A stretch of 64,000 bases of DNA from Eopsaltria australis (taxonomy: Eukaryota; Chordata; Aves; Passeriformes; Petroicidae), in NCBI GenBank assembly GCA_034509425.1, contig JAVTVJ010000143.1, forward strand, positions 2,046,001 to 2,110,000, written 5' to 3'. The notes below the pieces were generated by a model. It was given only the letters and a program-made list of their open reading frames with translations, was not told the DNA's origin and did no database searches. How positions within the stretch are numbered: position 1 is the stretch's first letter; the number at the start of each line of letters is the position of its first letter. The position numbers and the translations under genes are program-made. This document shows positions 47,901 to 58,333 of the stretch, piece by piece.

Positions 47901-50900
47901 CAGCAAGCATAAAGCAGCACTTTGCTTCACACTATCCATGGTGTCCCTGCAAGACATACATACAGATTTAAAATACCATGCTTAAGGCACAGCAATACCT
48001 GCAGGACACCTTTATGCCATATTTCACACTGACTCAGCATCCCTGGCCAGGCTGTATCTTTTCAACAGAAATTCACTGAAGTCTTCTTATGTTGAAGCAT
48101 TTGTCCTTCTTAATTTTTCCAGTAAGTTTGATTAGTCAAGTTTTCAACTATTATAGAGGCTACTAGACATATGTAATGATTCTTTACAACTTGGAGTGAC
48201 ATTTCACATCTTTTTATGAGAACCGAAAGTTCATCTCATCTAATCACAAGAACAAGCTTCTTCAGGCTGACTCAAATCAAACAGTTCAGATACACCATCT
48301 TATGAATGTGACCAAAGCTGCATCTCCTGATAGGTCCTGCGTGTCAGATCGAAATCATGAACTACTCAGCAGCTTCAGCACCTACAGCCAGCATGCAAGG
48401 TAGCTGTCACCAAGCACACAACCCACAAATCTATTAAGCTTGCCATCCCTGCTGCTGGCACAGAAATGTACTATTTTAAGAGTGGCATGCAACTATTCTA
48501 GTTCAGTGAACTCCTTTCCACAAAGTAGTTGATTAAGCGTTTTGTGGGATGCACAGACAACAGCTATAAAATGTACAGAGCACTACCAGTAGAAGTTTTA
48601 AGAGACAGCTTATAATGTGCAATCTTGGTTAAATGTTCAGAAACCTCTATATACCCAACAGAAGTTCAGCCTAGCTATTCTTCATGAATCTATCAGTTTT
48701 TCACAAGATCAAGTTGTACCTCATTTTAAAAAAACAAAACCATAAACCGATTCCTCCCTTGTCTCTAATTAATATTTAAGCCAAGAGAGCTACGCTAAAG
48801 TTGCCAATGTACCTGACAATGCTCATTCTGCCCAGGTCAGGCACACAAACATATTTGATATATATTATCTTAGAAATGCAGAAGGAATGAGACCCTGAAG
48901 AGCAATCTCAGAACACAAATACAGCTCAAAGTTTAAACAAGTCTGAACTGAAGGTGCTGTGCTCTGTCTGCAATTAATGACCTCAAGTGAAATTTTTGGA
49001 ACTTTAAAAAGTTATCTTATTAAAATCCATGACTCATCACTGCAGTGCTGTCTCCACTGTGCTACATGAAGAACAGCACTTGGCAAGGGCAGTGGCCTGA
49101 CATTTAAAGTATCTTAATACAGTTCTTACACCACATGTCACTTTTGATATTAATGTAAGACAGTTACTTGTTATAAAAAGATCCATGAATATTCTCAAAC
49201 ATTTCATATCCATGAAAGTTTAAATGCACTGTTTGCACTGGACATTTTAAGCTTCAAAATAATTGGCCCTACAATCACAGGTCCAACTTGACACTGACTT
49301 AATTATAGCTTCAGACATTTGCCAGGTCTGTTTAGAAACTTTCAGCTATACCAAAGTAAAAAAAACTGGTGGTGACTATTTGCCATTTACACTAATTGCT
49401 GTTTACATGGCTGGTAGAGGAAATAAGAAAACTCACAAATCAATATTATCATGTTCCTTATGAAGTCAGTACATTTACATAAGAACTTCAGTTTATAACA
49501 AAATCTGTAGTATTAACATGCATTTAAGTTCATTTATTTTTTTTGATCAGGAGAGGTAAGGAAAGGTAATTCACTACCACAGATTTATCCAAAACAAAAA
49601 TCAGATCACAAGGCAGTAAATGCCTATTCAAGACACCAAAAGTCTTAACTTTCATGTAGTTTTAGACTCCTAGAAGCAACTCCACACTCAGGCAAGTGAA
49701 AGCACCTGCAGCTACTGAAACTGTCACTATACTGCAAGCCCAGGGCTTTATAGCCCAAGCATAGATTAAGGTGTTGCAATGGAAACCAAGTTGCTGAGAA
49801 GTTTGCTGGTGTTGTATTAGAAAGAGGCATGTCATACCTACCCAGCCACAAGAATTTTGGGAATTTCTCCAGCAAACGCTTCTGCCATCTCACGGCTGCC
49901 CACGTTGGCAATGCAGTGCAGAGCGAGGCCCATGAAGGTGGGGTTGCGGCTGGCCAGGTCGTTCTTGATGGCGTTGTTTATCAGGCGAATGAGCTCGCTA
50001 TTGGAGTTCACCAGCACGGAGATGAACAGATAGCCCTGTGAGGCACAACAAGGAAAATCTACTTTAGCTCACTTCATTTATTGTGGCATTAACAGGAAAC
50101 ATGATTTCTTTGACACGTACACTTTAATACCTTATGGGCAGAAATGGGTTTTTAGACAGAGCGAAGACTAGAAAGATTAAATGAATTAGAAAAATTAGTA
50201 AGTTCAGTGTTACCCTAATTATCTGGGTTTAAGTGTTTTCTCAGCCTATTTCGGCATATACTCAAGAGATCATTTCAGAAGAATGGGGACCAATCAAGAT
50301 TTTGGCTTATTATTCAAATACTAGTAAATTACATGTACCCGATACACACAACCTTACCTAGGGAGATGGAAAGAGATATTCTGAAAATTAAAAGGCTACT
50401 TACCTTTTAATGCAAGACTCGAAGCAGTTTCTTAACAAGAGTAATAATTTTATGCAGAGTACACATTTTAGCTTTTGCAATTAGTTCAAGATTCCCTGTG
50501 CACAAAGGAGTTTAGATTTCGGAATCACTCCTAGAGCCAAAATAAGGCTTTAAGCCACAGCAGGGGAAATGAAGCAAAATTCTTTATAGACTCCACAGCT
50601 GAGACAAGATATTAGACAGACCAGCTTATCTTTTATAGAGCCCAAGTTACTCACAATTTGTTTCTCTGTGTATCTGTTGGAACTCAGCAGGTTTACAGCC
50701 TCCATGTGACCAAAGTCAATGTCATGCCCCAGCAGAAAGATGAAGAGCAGTTTGCAGACATATTTTTTCTTACTGTAACCATCCAGAGCTTTGTCACCTG
50801 AAAAGCAAGGAAACGTACAACAATTAAATCTATGTTGAGCTTATATCTGGTTACCTGTAATTCCATCTACCATTATCTATATCCTAAAGGATGGTGATGA

Positions 50901-53900
50901 AAACATGGTCAGGAAATTATGCTATCATCTAGTCCTTGAAGTATCCTGCAGTGTCCTTAGGGCATATTCTTAGAGGCAGTGCATCATGTTTGCTCCATTT
51001 TGATTTTCCCACTTCTGTTAAAAGCACTCATGTCTTCTATACACCTTCTCCTCTTAAACCAATTATCAAATCTTTATCTCAGTAGACGTGTTAACATACT
51101 TTTCCAAGTGCCTCACTGGAGAGAACTCAGTAGCAACAAAAAAACCCCAGCAAGCTGTTTTAGAAAAATCAGGTGACAATGGTATATCCCAAATACTTGA
51201 AGAAACATATGCAATGAGATTGCCATGAGAACTTTAAAGTTTTTGTAAAATGAAAACATTCACAAGTGTTCCAGTTTTAGAACAAAAATGCACCCTGAAT
51301 TGGTTTGGCCATATGTTGCAGTACTGCTGATTTTAGAAGCTTGCAGAAGCAACATGAAGCAGTGTAGCTTCCAGTTCATTGGGAGACCACTGCTTTTCCT
51401 GAAGGGAAGAGCTCCACATGAACATAACATTTTCTGTATTACATTCTCTCCCTACCTCAAATCAGGAAATAAAGGGGTATCCAGTAAATCAGGCAAGATT
51501 GAATGCTGGATAGTTCAATCAGGGTATCAAAATTCTGATCTATCCTGTTGCCTAAAAGGCTACATAAGCTCCTTTGCCTCAGCATTCTGGGCCTGGAATA
51601 ACTGATCTGTCACATCAAGTGTGTATTCCTTAGTGACGGGCAAGTTCAGCCAGACAGCACTGCATACACTACAGCTTCAGTAAGATACCCCTTTTTTTAC
51701 TGGCCCTTGCCAATAAAAGCTCTAAGTTGCCTTTTTATTTCATATTTAGCCACCTATTACATAAATCTGAATTTAAAAAGGAAACTTAATAGTACAGAAA
51801 TTGCTTCTCCCTTCTCATGAACTGATATAGAGGCTTGTTAAATTTCCCACACCACATTAATCTACAACATTCCCAGACTGGATAAAAACCAAGGAAACCT
51901 TACCACTACTAAACGTATGGTTAGTGAAGGAATGAAGACTACCATCCATGTGTGAAAGCATGTAACAGTGAACTAACAGAAAGCATACTGGTCCACTGAA
52001 GTACACAATGCTAAAAGGTCATGTCTACAGGCTGCAACTATGCATTTTGGTGGTTGCTTTCTATTTTGACCCTAAATACCTTCTTTTATTTAATCTTATT
52101 TCAACTGAGATACATTTAAGCAAACCACTGCTATTTTAATGTAGACAATGACACCCTTCTAATTTGGGTTTTTAGGCACCCATCTATTTTTTTAACTTGG
52201 GCAGACAGTGCATCAGTTGCCAACAAAAAGCTTCACCTTAAAGCTACCTTTTCATTGTGCGAAGAGGAGTTGTCTTCAGGTCCACACTACAGAAGCAAAT
52301 ATATGTCACATTTTACTTCAATACAGGAAGCAGCACTACTGAAGATACCCATGGCACTGAAATCCTGCTATACTGGATCCTGTCAACATTCTCTGACAAC
52401 AGCCAGCTCTGCAGAAAGCTGCCCAAATACACGTTTTCTTTAAGCCACTTCTACAGTTTGCTGCCGTAAGGCTTTTTTCCTGCTGAGTCAGCAAACAAAC
52501 ACAGGGAATTTTGCCTTCCTAAACACTGGAATTACTGTTGGAAGAACCAGAGGGAAACATCCAGTGGGAAATATTTTTTCCCCTTTGGAAGCAATATGGC
52601 CAGAGGAAAGAGAAGATATTCAACCATGTCTGCCCATCTGCTGTGACCTTCAAACTACGGCTTAAGCAGCAATGGAGTATTCTGCATAAATACTTCCTGT
52701 TATACTATTTTCCCAATAAAATGGCATTCAAGAGCAGAAGCTTTTTCCTATCCCACCACGGCAGGGAGATGCAGATCAAAGATATCTTTCCTTAGGAGAG
52801 GGAAGGAAAAAACCCCAAAACAAAACACAGGAAAATGCAGTGACAGCTTTAGTTTTCTAATATTTTTTTCAGCTGCTTAGGAAGAGTTTCTAGAAACTCT
52901 TAAGATTTGATTTTAATTGGTCATCTACATGAGATCCAGAAGGAAAATAAATAATCAATGAATAAACCAGTGGGGTTTTAAATTACCTAGCAACAAAAAC
53001 CATTCCAACAAGCCAACTATTCTAGGTGACTGATGAAAGGAACAGGTGATGCTCAATACCATTAACAGATACTATTGTGATTCACAGAAGGGGACACTAA
53101 ATAAGCTGAATCTCTTTTAGTCAGTCTACCTCTAGTGGCCAAGGTCTACATAATTGAGGACTTATTATGGTATTGGACAGCATTAATATCATTAGTTGCT
53201 TCTCTGAGATTCAGATACACCAACAGACATCAGAAAGTAGCTTTCACATGAACTTTACCAGAAGTAAAGAGACCCCAACCAATCTCCAAGAATCCCCAGC
53301 AGGCCAAGAGGCTGAACTGCAGCTGCCTGATAGTATACAATGAATCAGCAATACACAAAAATTACAAGTATTAGATCTCTTATATCCTCAAATGACTTCG
53401 GTGTTGACTTTGTGATACCAGAAGGGAAGAGAGAGCACAGAATGCTGCAACCCAACTGCTTAATGAAGAACATAAGCAGATGAAAATATGTATACTTTGA
53501 ACCACATAAACTTTCACAACAAACTATTTGTCATAGTTTGGCAATTCCTTTTTTGGGTTTAGGACCCAGCTATTTAAAACATGGTATCCTTCCAAGATAC
53601 CAGTATTTTAAGAGCTCAGATTAGCAAGGTCCTTGGATCTCAGGGTATCTGAAGAATTTTTGATAGAAGCTATGCCATGCAATCAAGCACAAAACATATC
53701 ACCATCCTACTAACAGGCAGCTTCCTTCTCCACCTTGTGGTAGCAAAGAAAAATATTGTAAAATCAGTACCTGAAACACCTTTTCTGAAGACAGAAAAAA
53801 TGCTACACTGACTGCTTTCAAAAGCTCCTGCTCCTTGCATACAGAATTGAAGGCAGTGTGACAGTTCTCAGGCAAGCTTATGAACTAGGCCAAGTTAGAG

Positions 53901-56900
53901 TTACTACAGGTCTTCTTCAGCCTTTTTAGTTCCCAGCAATAACAGAATATTGGGGGTTTTGAAAATTTTTATTATTTAATTATCTGTGCAATTTGAAAAA
54001 AGAGCACTTCAGTCAAAGGTCTCACAGTCGTTGTCTAACTCCCGCTGTGTTTTGAAGAAGTCTATGATTCAGATTCTTAGTGAAATTTTAACTATTCCTC
54101 TCCCTTCCATACCGCATTTACGAAGAGTTCTGAAGGTTCTATTTTGAACATTAATAACAAGTCTCATTGCTTAAATATGTGCCAAAATAGTACAGCTTCC
54201 CCCACTCCCAAGCAAACATCCGAACAAGAGCAGAAGGAAATGTCACATGTTCTGTTATCTTTATTGCAATACACAATCATTTCTTTTAACTCAGCTCATT
54301 TTCAAATGCTTTCGGGAACATTTGCAAGTGTTGCAAATCAAGTCAGCAGAAACAGGAAGGATTCACAATAGATGTCAGCAGGTTTTGAGCACAGTGGGCA
54401 TTTAAAAGGCTACTTGCTTTCCCTGAAAAATTTATTAGTTATTTTTCTAGGAAACAAATTATTAACAGCTGATCAATAACGAGTACTATTAAGAAATAAT
54501 TACTACTTCAATGTTTCTGGGTATCACCTCCCTAGCATTTCAACACAGAAGTTTTGGTTTTCATTGCTCATACATACTTTCACATAGCTCTCTGAAAAGG
54601 AAGAAATAAGGCAAGAAAGTATTGTAAGACCCTTTGGTTCTCAGGCAACAGCTTCCAGCTTTAGTTTGGAACATTAGTTAAAAAATACCATCTGCTTTTC
54701 GATCTAACTCAGTGTACTTAAAAGCTAGCGTGCTGCACTGTTACTGAGCCTGCTGCCAGCCAGAGGGGTCAGTAAAGCAGTTTAGTCCTTGGGATGTTCA
54801 CTGGGGTTGATAAGTAACTCTGACAAGTCTAATCTCACTTGCTTTCATGTGGCTGATTGCTACCTTAAAATCTTGGCTTTTAAAACCACAGTGATGGCTT
54901 TTGCAAAACAGAATGGACAACACTGTTTCTTTGCTTCCTTCCTACACTGACACTGACCTCTGTTCATGTAGCTGGCAGCAATCCAGGAATATACTGTATC
55001 AGAAGGCTACTACTAGCTTAGAGGCTAAGAAAAGTAAATTTGATTTTTATGAATGTAGCTACACTTTGAGGCAAGATCTGTATTTCTGCAGGAGTGACAG
55101 TCCAAGCACTCTACATTGAACACTGAATATTTGTGTCAAACAACCGATACAAATCCATAAACTAGTATATAGTTACCACACTATTAGCATCAGAACAAAG
55201 TATTACTAGATCAGCCTTACAACTCAGGCCATATTTGAAGCCTGATGTTACTTCCAACAATTCAGATTGTCACTGAAGACACTTTATGATTTTACTGTCT
55301 GATTACCTTCACATGTGATCAGAAGACAGTGTGACTAAGCAGGCCCATCTTAAATATAAAGCCTATGCTTTCACAGCCTGCCAGGAAAGCAATTTACTGA
55401 ATTTAATGCCACACAGCTTCAGTTTCAAACAGGTATTGAAAACCTTAACTTCCTCCAAAGGATTACCATGTATTTTGGGACAACAGAGAAGACTGGCTCG
55501 AGTACGGAAAATCAAGCCAGCTTAAGGAAAAAAAAAGGAAAAAAAATGCAGCTATTAACAATTGACATTGGGACACTTCTGCACAAGCCAAAAAGAAGAT
55601 AGACAAGCGTGTCTGAAATCTAGTAACAAAAACCCTACTAAGCAATCAGAACAAAACTAAATTCTAATGCGAGGGCAGGAAAAAAAACCCAGTCTGACTC
55701 AAGAGAAAAAAGTTCCTCTGACCGTGGAAAAAGCTTATAGATTTGTGGACAGCTTCATTAATACATAAATTCTGGTTTGAGAGATCAAAGTGATACAACA
55801 ATTCAATAAACTGGATATTTTTTCACTCCCAAAGCAGTTACTGCTCTGACACTGTGACTTCCAGTTTGGTTCAAGCATGAGAGCAAAATCAGCTTACAGT
55901 CTGAACACATAAAACAAAAGGAACGGTATCTCTCCACACTTCACTCCTACAACTTCTCCTTTATCACATTGGTGTAGTTTCCGTCTACTACATTCTTCTT
56001 ATCTCAGTTAATGCAGAAGTATTTAAAGCAACCGTCAAGGACACAGTGACCTCAGCAATAGAGCTTCCTCATGCTTAGACAAGAGACATGGTCACCTTAA
56101 GTACAGAGATTCTAAATTCCTGCTGAGCTTGGTGCACAAAAGCTGGATCAGAACCCAAAGCCATAGCACAAGTTCCATCAGTTCAAGGAGAGTATTGCTT
56201 GTCCAGAGATGTGAAACCTTATCCCACCCTGTTAAATACAAGGGTTTATTTTAAACAGCAGGTTACCCAAACACAAGGCAGGTAGCAGGCCTGACAGCTA
56301 CTTGCATGCTAGAACAAAAGTAGAAATACTGAGAATGTAACAGTATACAGATACAGCTTTCAAGTTACATGGGATGGGGGCTCTGTGTGCATACAAGGGC
56401 CCAGAGGTAGACCAGACTCCTACACTGGTGCCAAGCTAGAACTTCTCTGTTAAGAGGTCTTGTTTCTTAGTCAGACCTTTCCCTGGTTACAGCCATGCAG
56501 CCAGTCCAAAACCTGTATCTTTGGCCAGGTAGGGCCAGTAACTCAGGGCACCAGTATTAACCACAGTTATTTAGCAAGGAACTTCATCCGAAGTTCACAA
56601 TCACACATTTGTCTTAATCCAAACTATTTTAAAACATTTTAAGGTCAGTGCTACCTGAAAAGAAACTCTGCTAAACTGAGTAATCTTCACTTAAACCAAG
56701 AATAAAATGTATATGAAAGCCTCTTAATTTTTGTATCCGCCTTCTGCAAGGAGAACCACACAGCATGAAGTCCATGTAGGATTCCTACAGCAGAAAGATA
56801 ACACGCTATCAGCTCTTCACACTCTCAAGACATCAAGCAGCAAGTTTACACAACGAGTTGTCTAAACTCAACTTTTTCCAAATTGTGACATTTACGTTTT

Positions 56901-58333
56901 TGTTCAGGCTTCATCAAGTTCTTGACTTCAGGCAATTAAAATTTTCCACCCAAAATCCATACAGATTTAGTAACAAAGCAACCATAATGAAGACCAGCTA
57001 CAAGGTTTAGTCATCTTCCACTCAAACTACTGAATGACCATATACTGACCTTTATTCAAAACTATTTAAATAGTGCTTAAAGGATGCTAGACAAGGTATG
57101 CAAGCTTGTTATGACACTGCTGAAAGAACCTCCATTCTCTGATCACTGCCTGATTTATGGTTCTACACAGCCAGAGATTCCTTCAATTTCTCCCCTGCTT
57201 CACGAGTAACCAGAGAAGAATTAACTGTTCTTGTACTTTTACCTATTTTTCTAAGAGAAAAATGTAAACACAGAGCCATGTGATCGCTTCTAACTTAGAA
57301 GAACTTCTTGAGTGTCTTGTACTGTGGTTAACTTTTCCCTTCTAAGCTGTTGATGACACTCAGGCTTTTAAAGGTATCCATACAGGAAAGTTACTTGTTA
57401 ATGCATTGAGTATTCCAAACAGATATGCTAGTCTAAGCCAGGATATCCAACTAAGGTAAATGAATTTACTACAAATCCAGCAGATTCTGAAGGCACATAT
57501 ATGACCTCCACATTGCAATGCCTTATCTAACTACACACACTGCCTCATTATTATTTAAACAGAACTTGCCACAGCCACTACTGCTGTAATTCCATTTAAA
57601 AACATCCCAACTACCCTTCAGAATCTTTAAATTTTGAAACCATGTACTTGAATACAGCCAACAGCATGAGTTTTACGATGTATTGTTTAAAAGTTAATTG
57701 CTGCCTCTTGGAATTAGTTACTGCATATCCTTTATTCCATGAGTAATTTGTACTGCTGTTGCTTGTGGTCAAGATGTGTAACTTCAGCAACTACAAATTT
57801 TAATCTTAATTCTGCTAGAAGACAACCTAATTCATTACTTCCATAAAGCACTCAGGGCTGAAGAGGAGGGAAGGAAGAAAAGTTTAAACAGATTCTGTTT
57901 TACTGGAAACAATCACATCCACCCAAGTTTCTTCAAACTATTCACAGCCTCACAGCCTTCTGGAAGGAAACAGGCTGAGTAGTCACATGGTTAGGAGACA
58001 AAGTATTAGAAATAGTTTGTGACCAGTAGCCCAATTCTTTGATAGAGTAGGGAGTCTGCTTCTGTTATGGCCAAGAATCACAGGACTGTCAGAAGGTTCT
58101 GTAGTTAAGAGAACATTTTCAACAGTTATTCTAACAGATTGCTCTAGCATTTTGCTTGAGTCAGCAGTTGACAGAAGTCCAAGCACGAAAAAACAAAACC
58201 CCATAAAAGAATATCATATAGAAATATATATATATATATAGTGTAGTATGATCAAGTCGCTTACCTTTAAATTTTGACCGAATGTTTGCTAGTTCTTTAT
58301 TTATCCTCTTTATCTCTGCTTCTTTACTTTTGC
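29906..58333 (-). CDS. AP2A2: AP2A2, AP-2 adaptor complex alpha-2 (alpha-C) subunit, exons 2-22
   Basis: Large subunit of the AP-2 clathrin adaptor, which links PI(4,5)P2, cargo and clathrin at the plasma membrane in endocytosis. Twenty-one exons with intact splice sites, given below from 58333 down to 29906, join in one frame. Adding a 67-nt exon 1 of mammalian type gives exactly 939 residues, the human length. Domains (human-like numbering): HEAT-like trunk to about 620, Pro/Ser/Ala hinge about 621-700, ear (appendage) about 702-939. The PI(4,5)P2 patch SKKKY (K55-K57) and the ear ligand site around FFQRW are present. Assigned to alpha-2 rather than alpha-1 by segments such as [15 protein letters not shown] and LQTKPVDPT. 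Exon 1 and the promoter lie beyond the right edge. The tail-to-tail position with MUC6 matches human 11p15.5. Confidence 0.97.
30736..30870 (-). CDS. AP2A2: AP2A2 exon 21
   Basis: 135 nt, phase 0-0, residues about 870-914 ([20 protein letters not shown] ... [12 protein letters not shown]). Platform subdomain of the ear. Donor GTATCT. Confidence 0.97.
31455..31942 (+). mobile_element. Solo LTR fragment of an avian endogenous retrovirus (ERVL-like)
   Basis: Resembles from memory a common avian ERV LTR: TTTTGGATTTCTGCTGAAAA, CACCTGATGGAGCCCTGC, GTGAATGAATTCCTTGTTTTG-like and AACCCACATATTTTCTGAC blocks in the expected order, ending near TGTGTAGTGCTTAGCTGC. Old and internally deleted in the promoter part. 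No gag, pol or env sequence beside it, so a solo LTR. Antisense to AP2A2, in intron 20. Family name and exact ends are uncertain. Confidence 0.65.
31992..32061 (-). CDS. AP2A2: AP2A2 exon 20
   Basis: 70 nt, phase 2 to 0, residues about 846-869 ([23 protein letters not shown]). Donor GTGGGT. The LTR fragment described below begins only about 50 nt downstream. Confidence 0.96.
32238..32354 (-). CDS. AP2A2: AP2A2 exon 19 (ear ligand-binding platform)
   Basis: 117 nt, phase 2-2, residues about 807-845. It contains [13 protein letters not shown] and [11 protein letters not shown]; the Trp is the main DPF/DPW-motif contact of the appendage. Donor GTAAGA. Confidence 0.97.
33114..33237 (-). CDS. AP2A2: AP2A2 exon 18 (ear), begins after a U12 acceptor
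   Basis: 124 nt, phase 1 to 2, residues about 766-806 ([20 protein letters not shown] ... EAPILNIQF). The intron before it ends in TTTTCTAC, so the exon starts GCCTGAACC and completes a Ser codon. Donor GTAAAA. Confidence 0.95.
33238..34057 (-). other. U12-type (minor spliceosome) AT-AC intron 17 of AP2A2
   Basis: 820 nt. On the - strand it starts ATATCCTT (34057-34050), the perfect U12 5' site, and ends AC at 33239-33238. TTCCTTAAC (33257-33249), the U12 branch-site consensus, places the branch A about 12 nt from the 3' end. Only this splice keeps the frame. Confidence 0.93.
34058..34147 (-). CDS. AP2A2: AP2A2 exon 17 (ear), ends at a U12 donor
   Basis: 90 nt, phase 1-1, residues about 736-765 ([29 protein letters not shown]). 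There is no suitable GT donor; the exon ends at TCAA followed by ATATCCTT, the U12-type AT-AC donor. Confidence 0.95.
34893..34975 (-). CDS. AP2A2: AP2A2 exon 16 (start of ear)
   Basis: 83 nt, phase 2 to 1, residues about 708-735 ([20 protein letters not shown]), first strand of the appendage. Donor GTAAGA. Confidence 0.97.
35872..35949 (-). CDS. AP2A2: AP2A2 candidate cassette exon 15a (hinge/ear junction)
   Basis: 78 nt inside intron 15, read on the - strand, with acceptor CCTGAACTAG behind a pyrimidine-rich stretch and donor GTAAGC. Phase 2-2, exactly matching exons 15 and 16, so inclusion inserts 26 residues and turns ARFVCKNN into S...HKFVCKNN. The peptide is [20 protein letters not shown] then ADELFHK, strongly acidic. 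From memory, paralogue AP2A1 has a similar ADELLNKF junction just before VCKNN, whereas the usual mammalian AP2A2 sequence has none. Expression is not proven by sequence alone. Confidence 0.72.
36674..36689. repeat. Poly(A) simple run
   Basis: About 16 A residues in AP2A2 intron 15. Confidence 0.7.
37669..37832 (-). CDS. AP2A2: AP2A2 exon 15 (hinge)
   Basis: 164 nt, phase 0 to 2, residues about 654-707 ([16 protein letters not shown] ... LLVDVFSD ... GSDDNFA). DLL/DVF-type short motifs of the unstructured hinge are visible. Donor GTAATT. In the short form it joins exon 16 to make ARFVCKNN. Confidence 0.97.
39483..39656 (-). CDS. AP2A2: AP2A2 exon 14
   Basis: 174 nt, phase 0-0, residues about 596-653 ([30 protein letters not shown], then hinge). 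Acceptor GGTAAG behind a T-rich tract; donor GTGAGT. Confidence 0.97.
40466..40697 (-). CDS. AP2A2: AP2A2 exon 13
   Basis: 232 nt, phase 2 to 0, residues about 518-595, with [19 protein letters not shown] and [14 protein letters not shown]. End of the trunk. Donor GTAGGT. Confidence 0.97.
40872..40969 (-). CDS. AP2A2: AP2A2 exon 12
   Basis: 98 nt, phase 0 to 2, residues about 486-517 ([20 protein letters not shown] ... GDPRS). Donor GTAAAA. Confidence 0.97.
41303..41485 (-). CDS. AP2A2: AP2A2 exon 11
   Basis: 183 nt, phase 0-0, residues about 425-485 ([20 protein letters not shown] ... AAKTVFE). Donor GTGAGA. Confidence 0.97.
42734..42871 (-). CDS. AP2A2: AP2A2 exon 10
   Basis: 138 nt, phase 0-0, residues about 379-424 ([20 protein letters not shown] ... 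SIREEI). Donor GTAAGC. Confidence 0.97.
44011..44179 (-). CDS. AP2A2: AP2A2 exon 9
   Basis: 169 nt, phase 2 to 0, residues about 322-378 ([20 protein letters not shown] ... ETVINALK). Donor GTAAAT. Confidence 0.97.
44581..44731 (-). CDS. AP2A2: AP2A2 exon 8
   Basis: 151 nt, phase 1 to 2, residues about 272-321, with [20 protein letters not shown] and AISLIIHHD. Donor GTGAGC. Confidence 0.97.
45231..45339 (-). CDS. AP2A2: AP2A2 exon 7
   Basis: 109 nt, phase 0 to 1, residues about 236-271 ([20 protein letters not shown]). Donor GTAATG. Confidence 0.97.
45601..45648. repeat. Perfect 24-nt tandem duplication
   Basis: Two adjacent copies of a 24-mer starting ACACAACCATCTTGTAACAT in AP2A2 intron 6. 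Confidence 0.85.
46728..46829 (-). CDS. AP2A2: AP2A2 exon 6
   Basis: 102 nt, phase 0-0, residues about 202-235 ([17 protein letters not shown] ... RLSR). NPEEFKTS favours alpha-2. Donor GTGAGT. Confidence 0.97.
47634..47649. repeat. (TA)n microsatellite
   Basis: Short alternating AT run in AP2A2 intron 5. Confidence 0.7.
47817..47946 (-). CDS. AP2A2: AP2A2 exon 5
   Basis: 130 nt, phase 2 to 0, residues about 158-201, with [18 protein letters not shown] and LLNDQHL. Trunk HEAT helices. Donor GTAAAT. Confidence 0.97.
49842..50035 (-). CDS. AP2A2: AP2A2 exon 4
   Basis: 194 nt, phase 0 to 2, residues about 94-158 ([19 protein letters not shown] and on). Reads CIANVGSRE where human alpha-2 has Ser for Asn. 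Donor GTAGGT. GC-richer than its neighbours. Confidence 0.97.
50655..50797 (-). CDS. AP2A2: AP2A2 exon 3 (PI(4,5)P2-binding patch)
   Basis: 143 nt, phase 1 to 0, residues about 46-93. It contains [14 protein letters not shown], the basic lipid-binding site, then [18 protein letters not shown]. Donor GTGAGT. Confidence 0.97.
50798..58264 (-). other. AP2A2 intron 2
   Basis: 7467 nt, phase 1. AT-rich, with a (TA)n at 58224-58240 near its 5' end. I see no exon, mobile element or RNA gene in it. Confidence 0.65.
58224..58240. repeat. (TA)n microsatellite
   Basis: ATATATATATATATATA run 24 nt from the exon 2 donor of AP2A2. Confidence 0.75.
58265..58333 (-). CDS. AP2A2: AP2A2 exon 2
   Basis: 69 nt, phase 1-1, residues about 23-45 ([20 protein letters not shown]), trunk N-terminus. 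Acceptor CATTTCAG, donor GTAAGC. Needs a T from exon 1 to complete Cys23. Confidence 0.96.

Larger units (their letters stand above)
37833..50654 (-). other. AP2A2 introns 3-14
   Basis: GT-AG introns of 174 to 1895 nt between the listed exons (for example 37833-39482, 41486-42733, 42872-44010, 45340-46727, 46830-47816, 47947-49841). No mobile element or RNA gene recognised; one 24-nt tandem duplication at 45601 and a short (TA)n at 47634. Confidence 0.6.

Noticed and set aside
52255..52795. Several 60-85 codon open frames in AP2A2 intron 2
   Set aside because: No conserved motif, no splice sites in the right phase, and the AP2A2 reading frame is complete without them.
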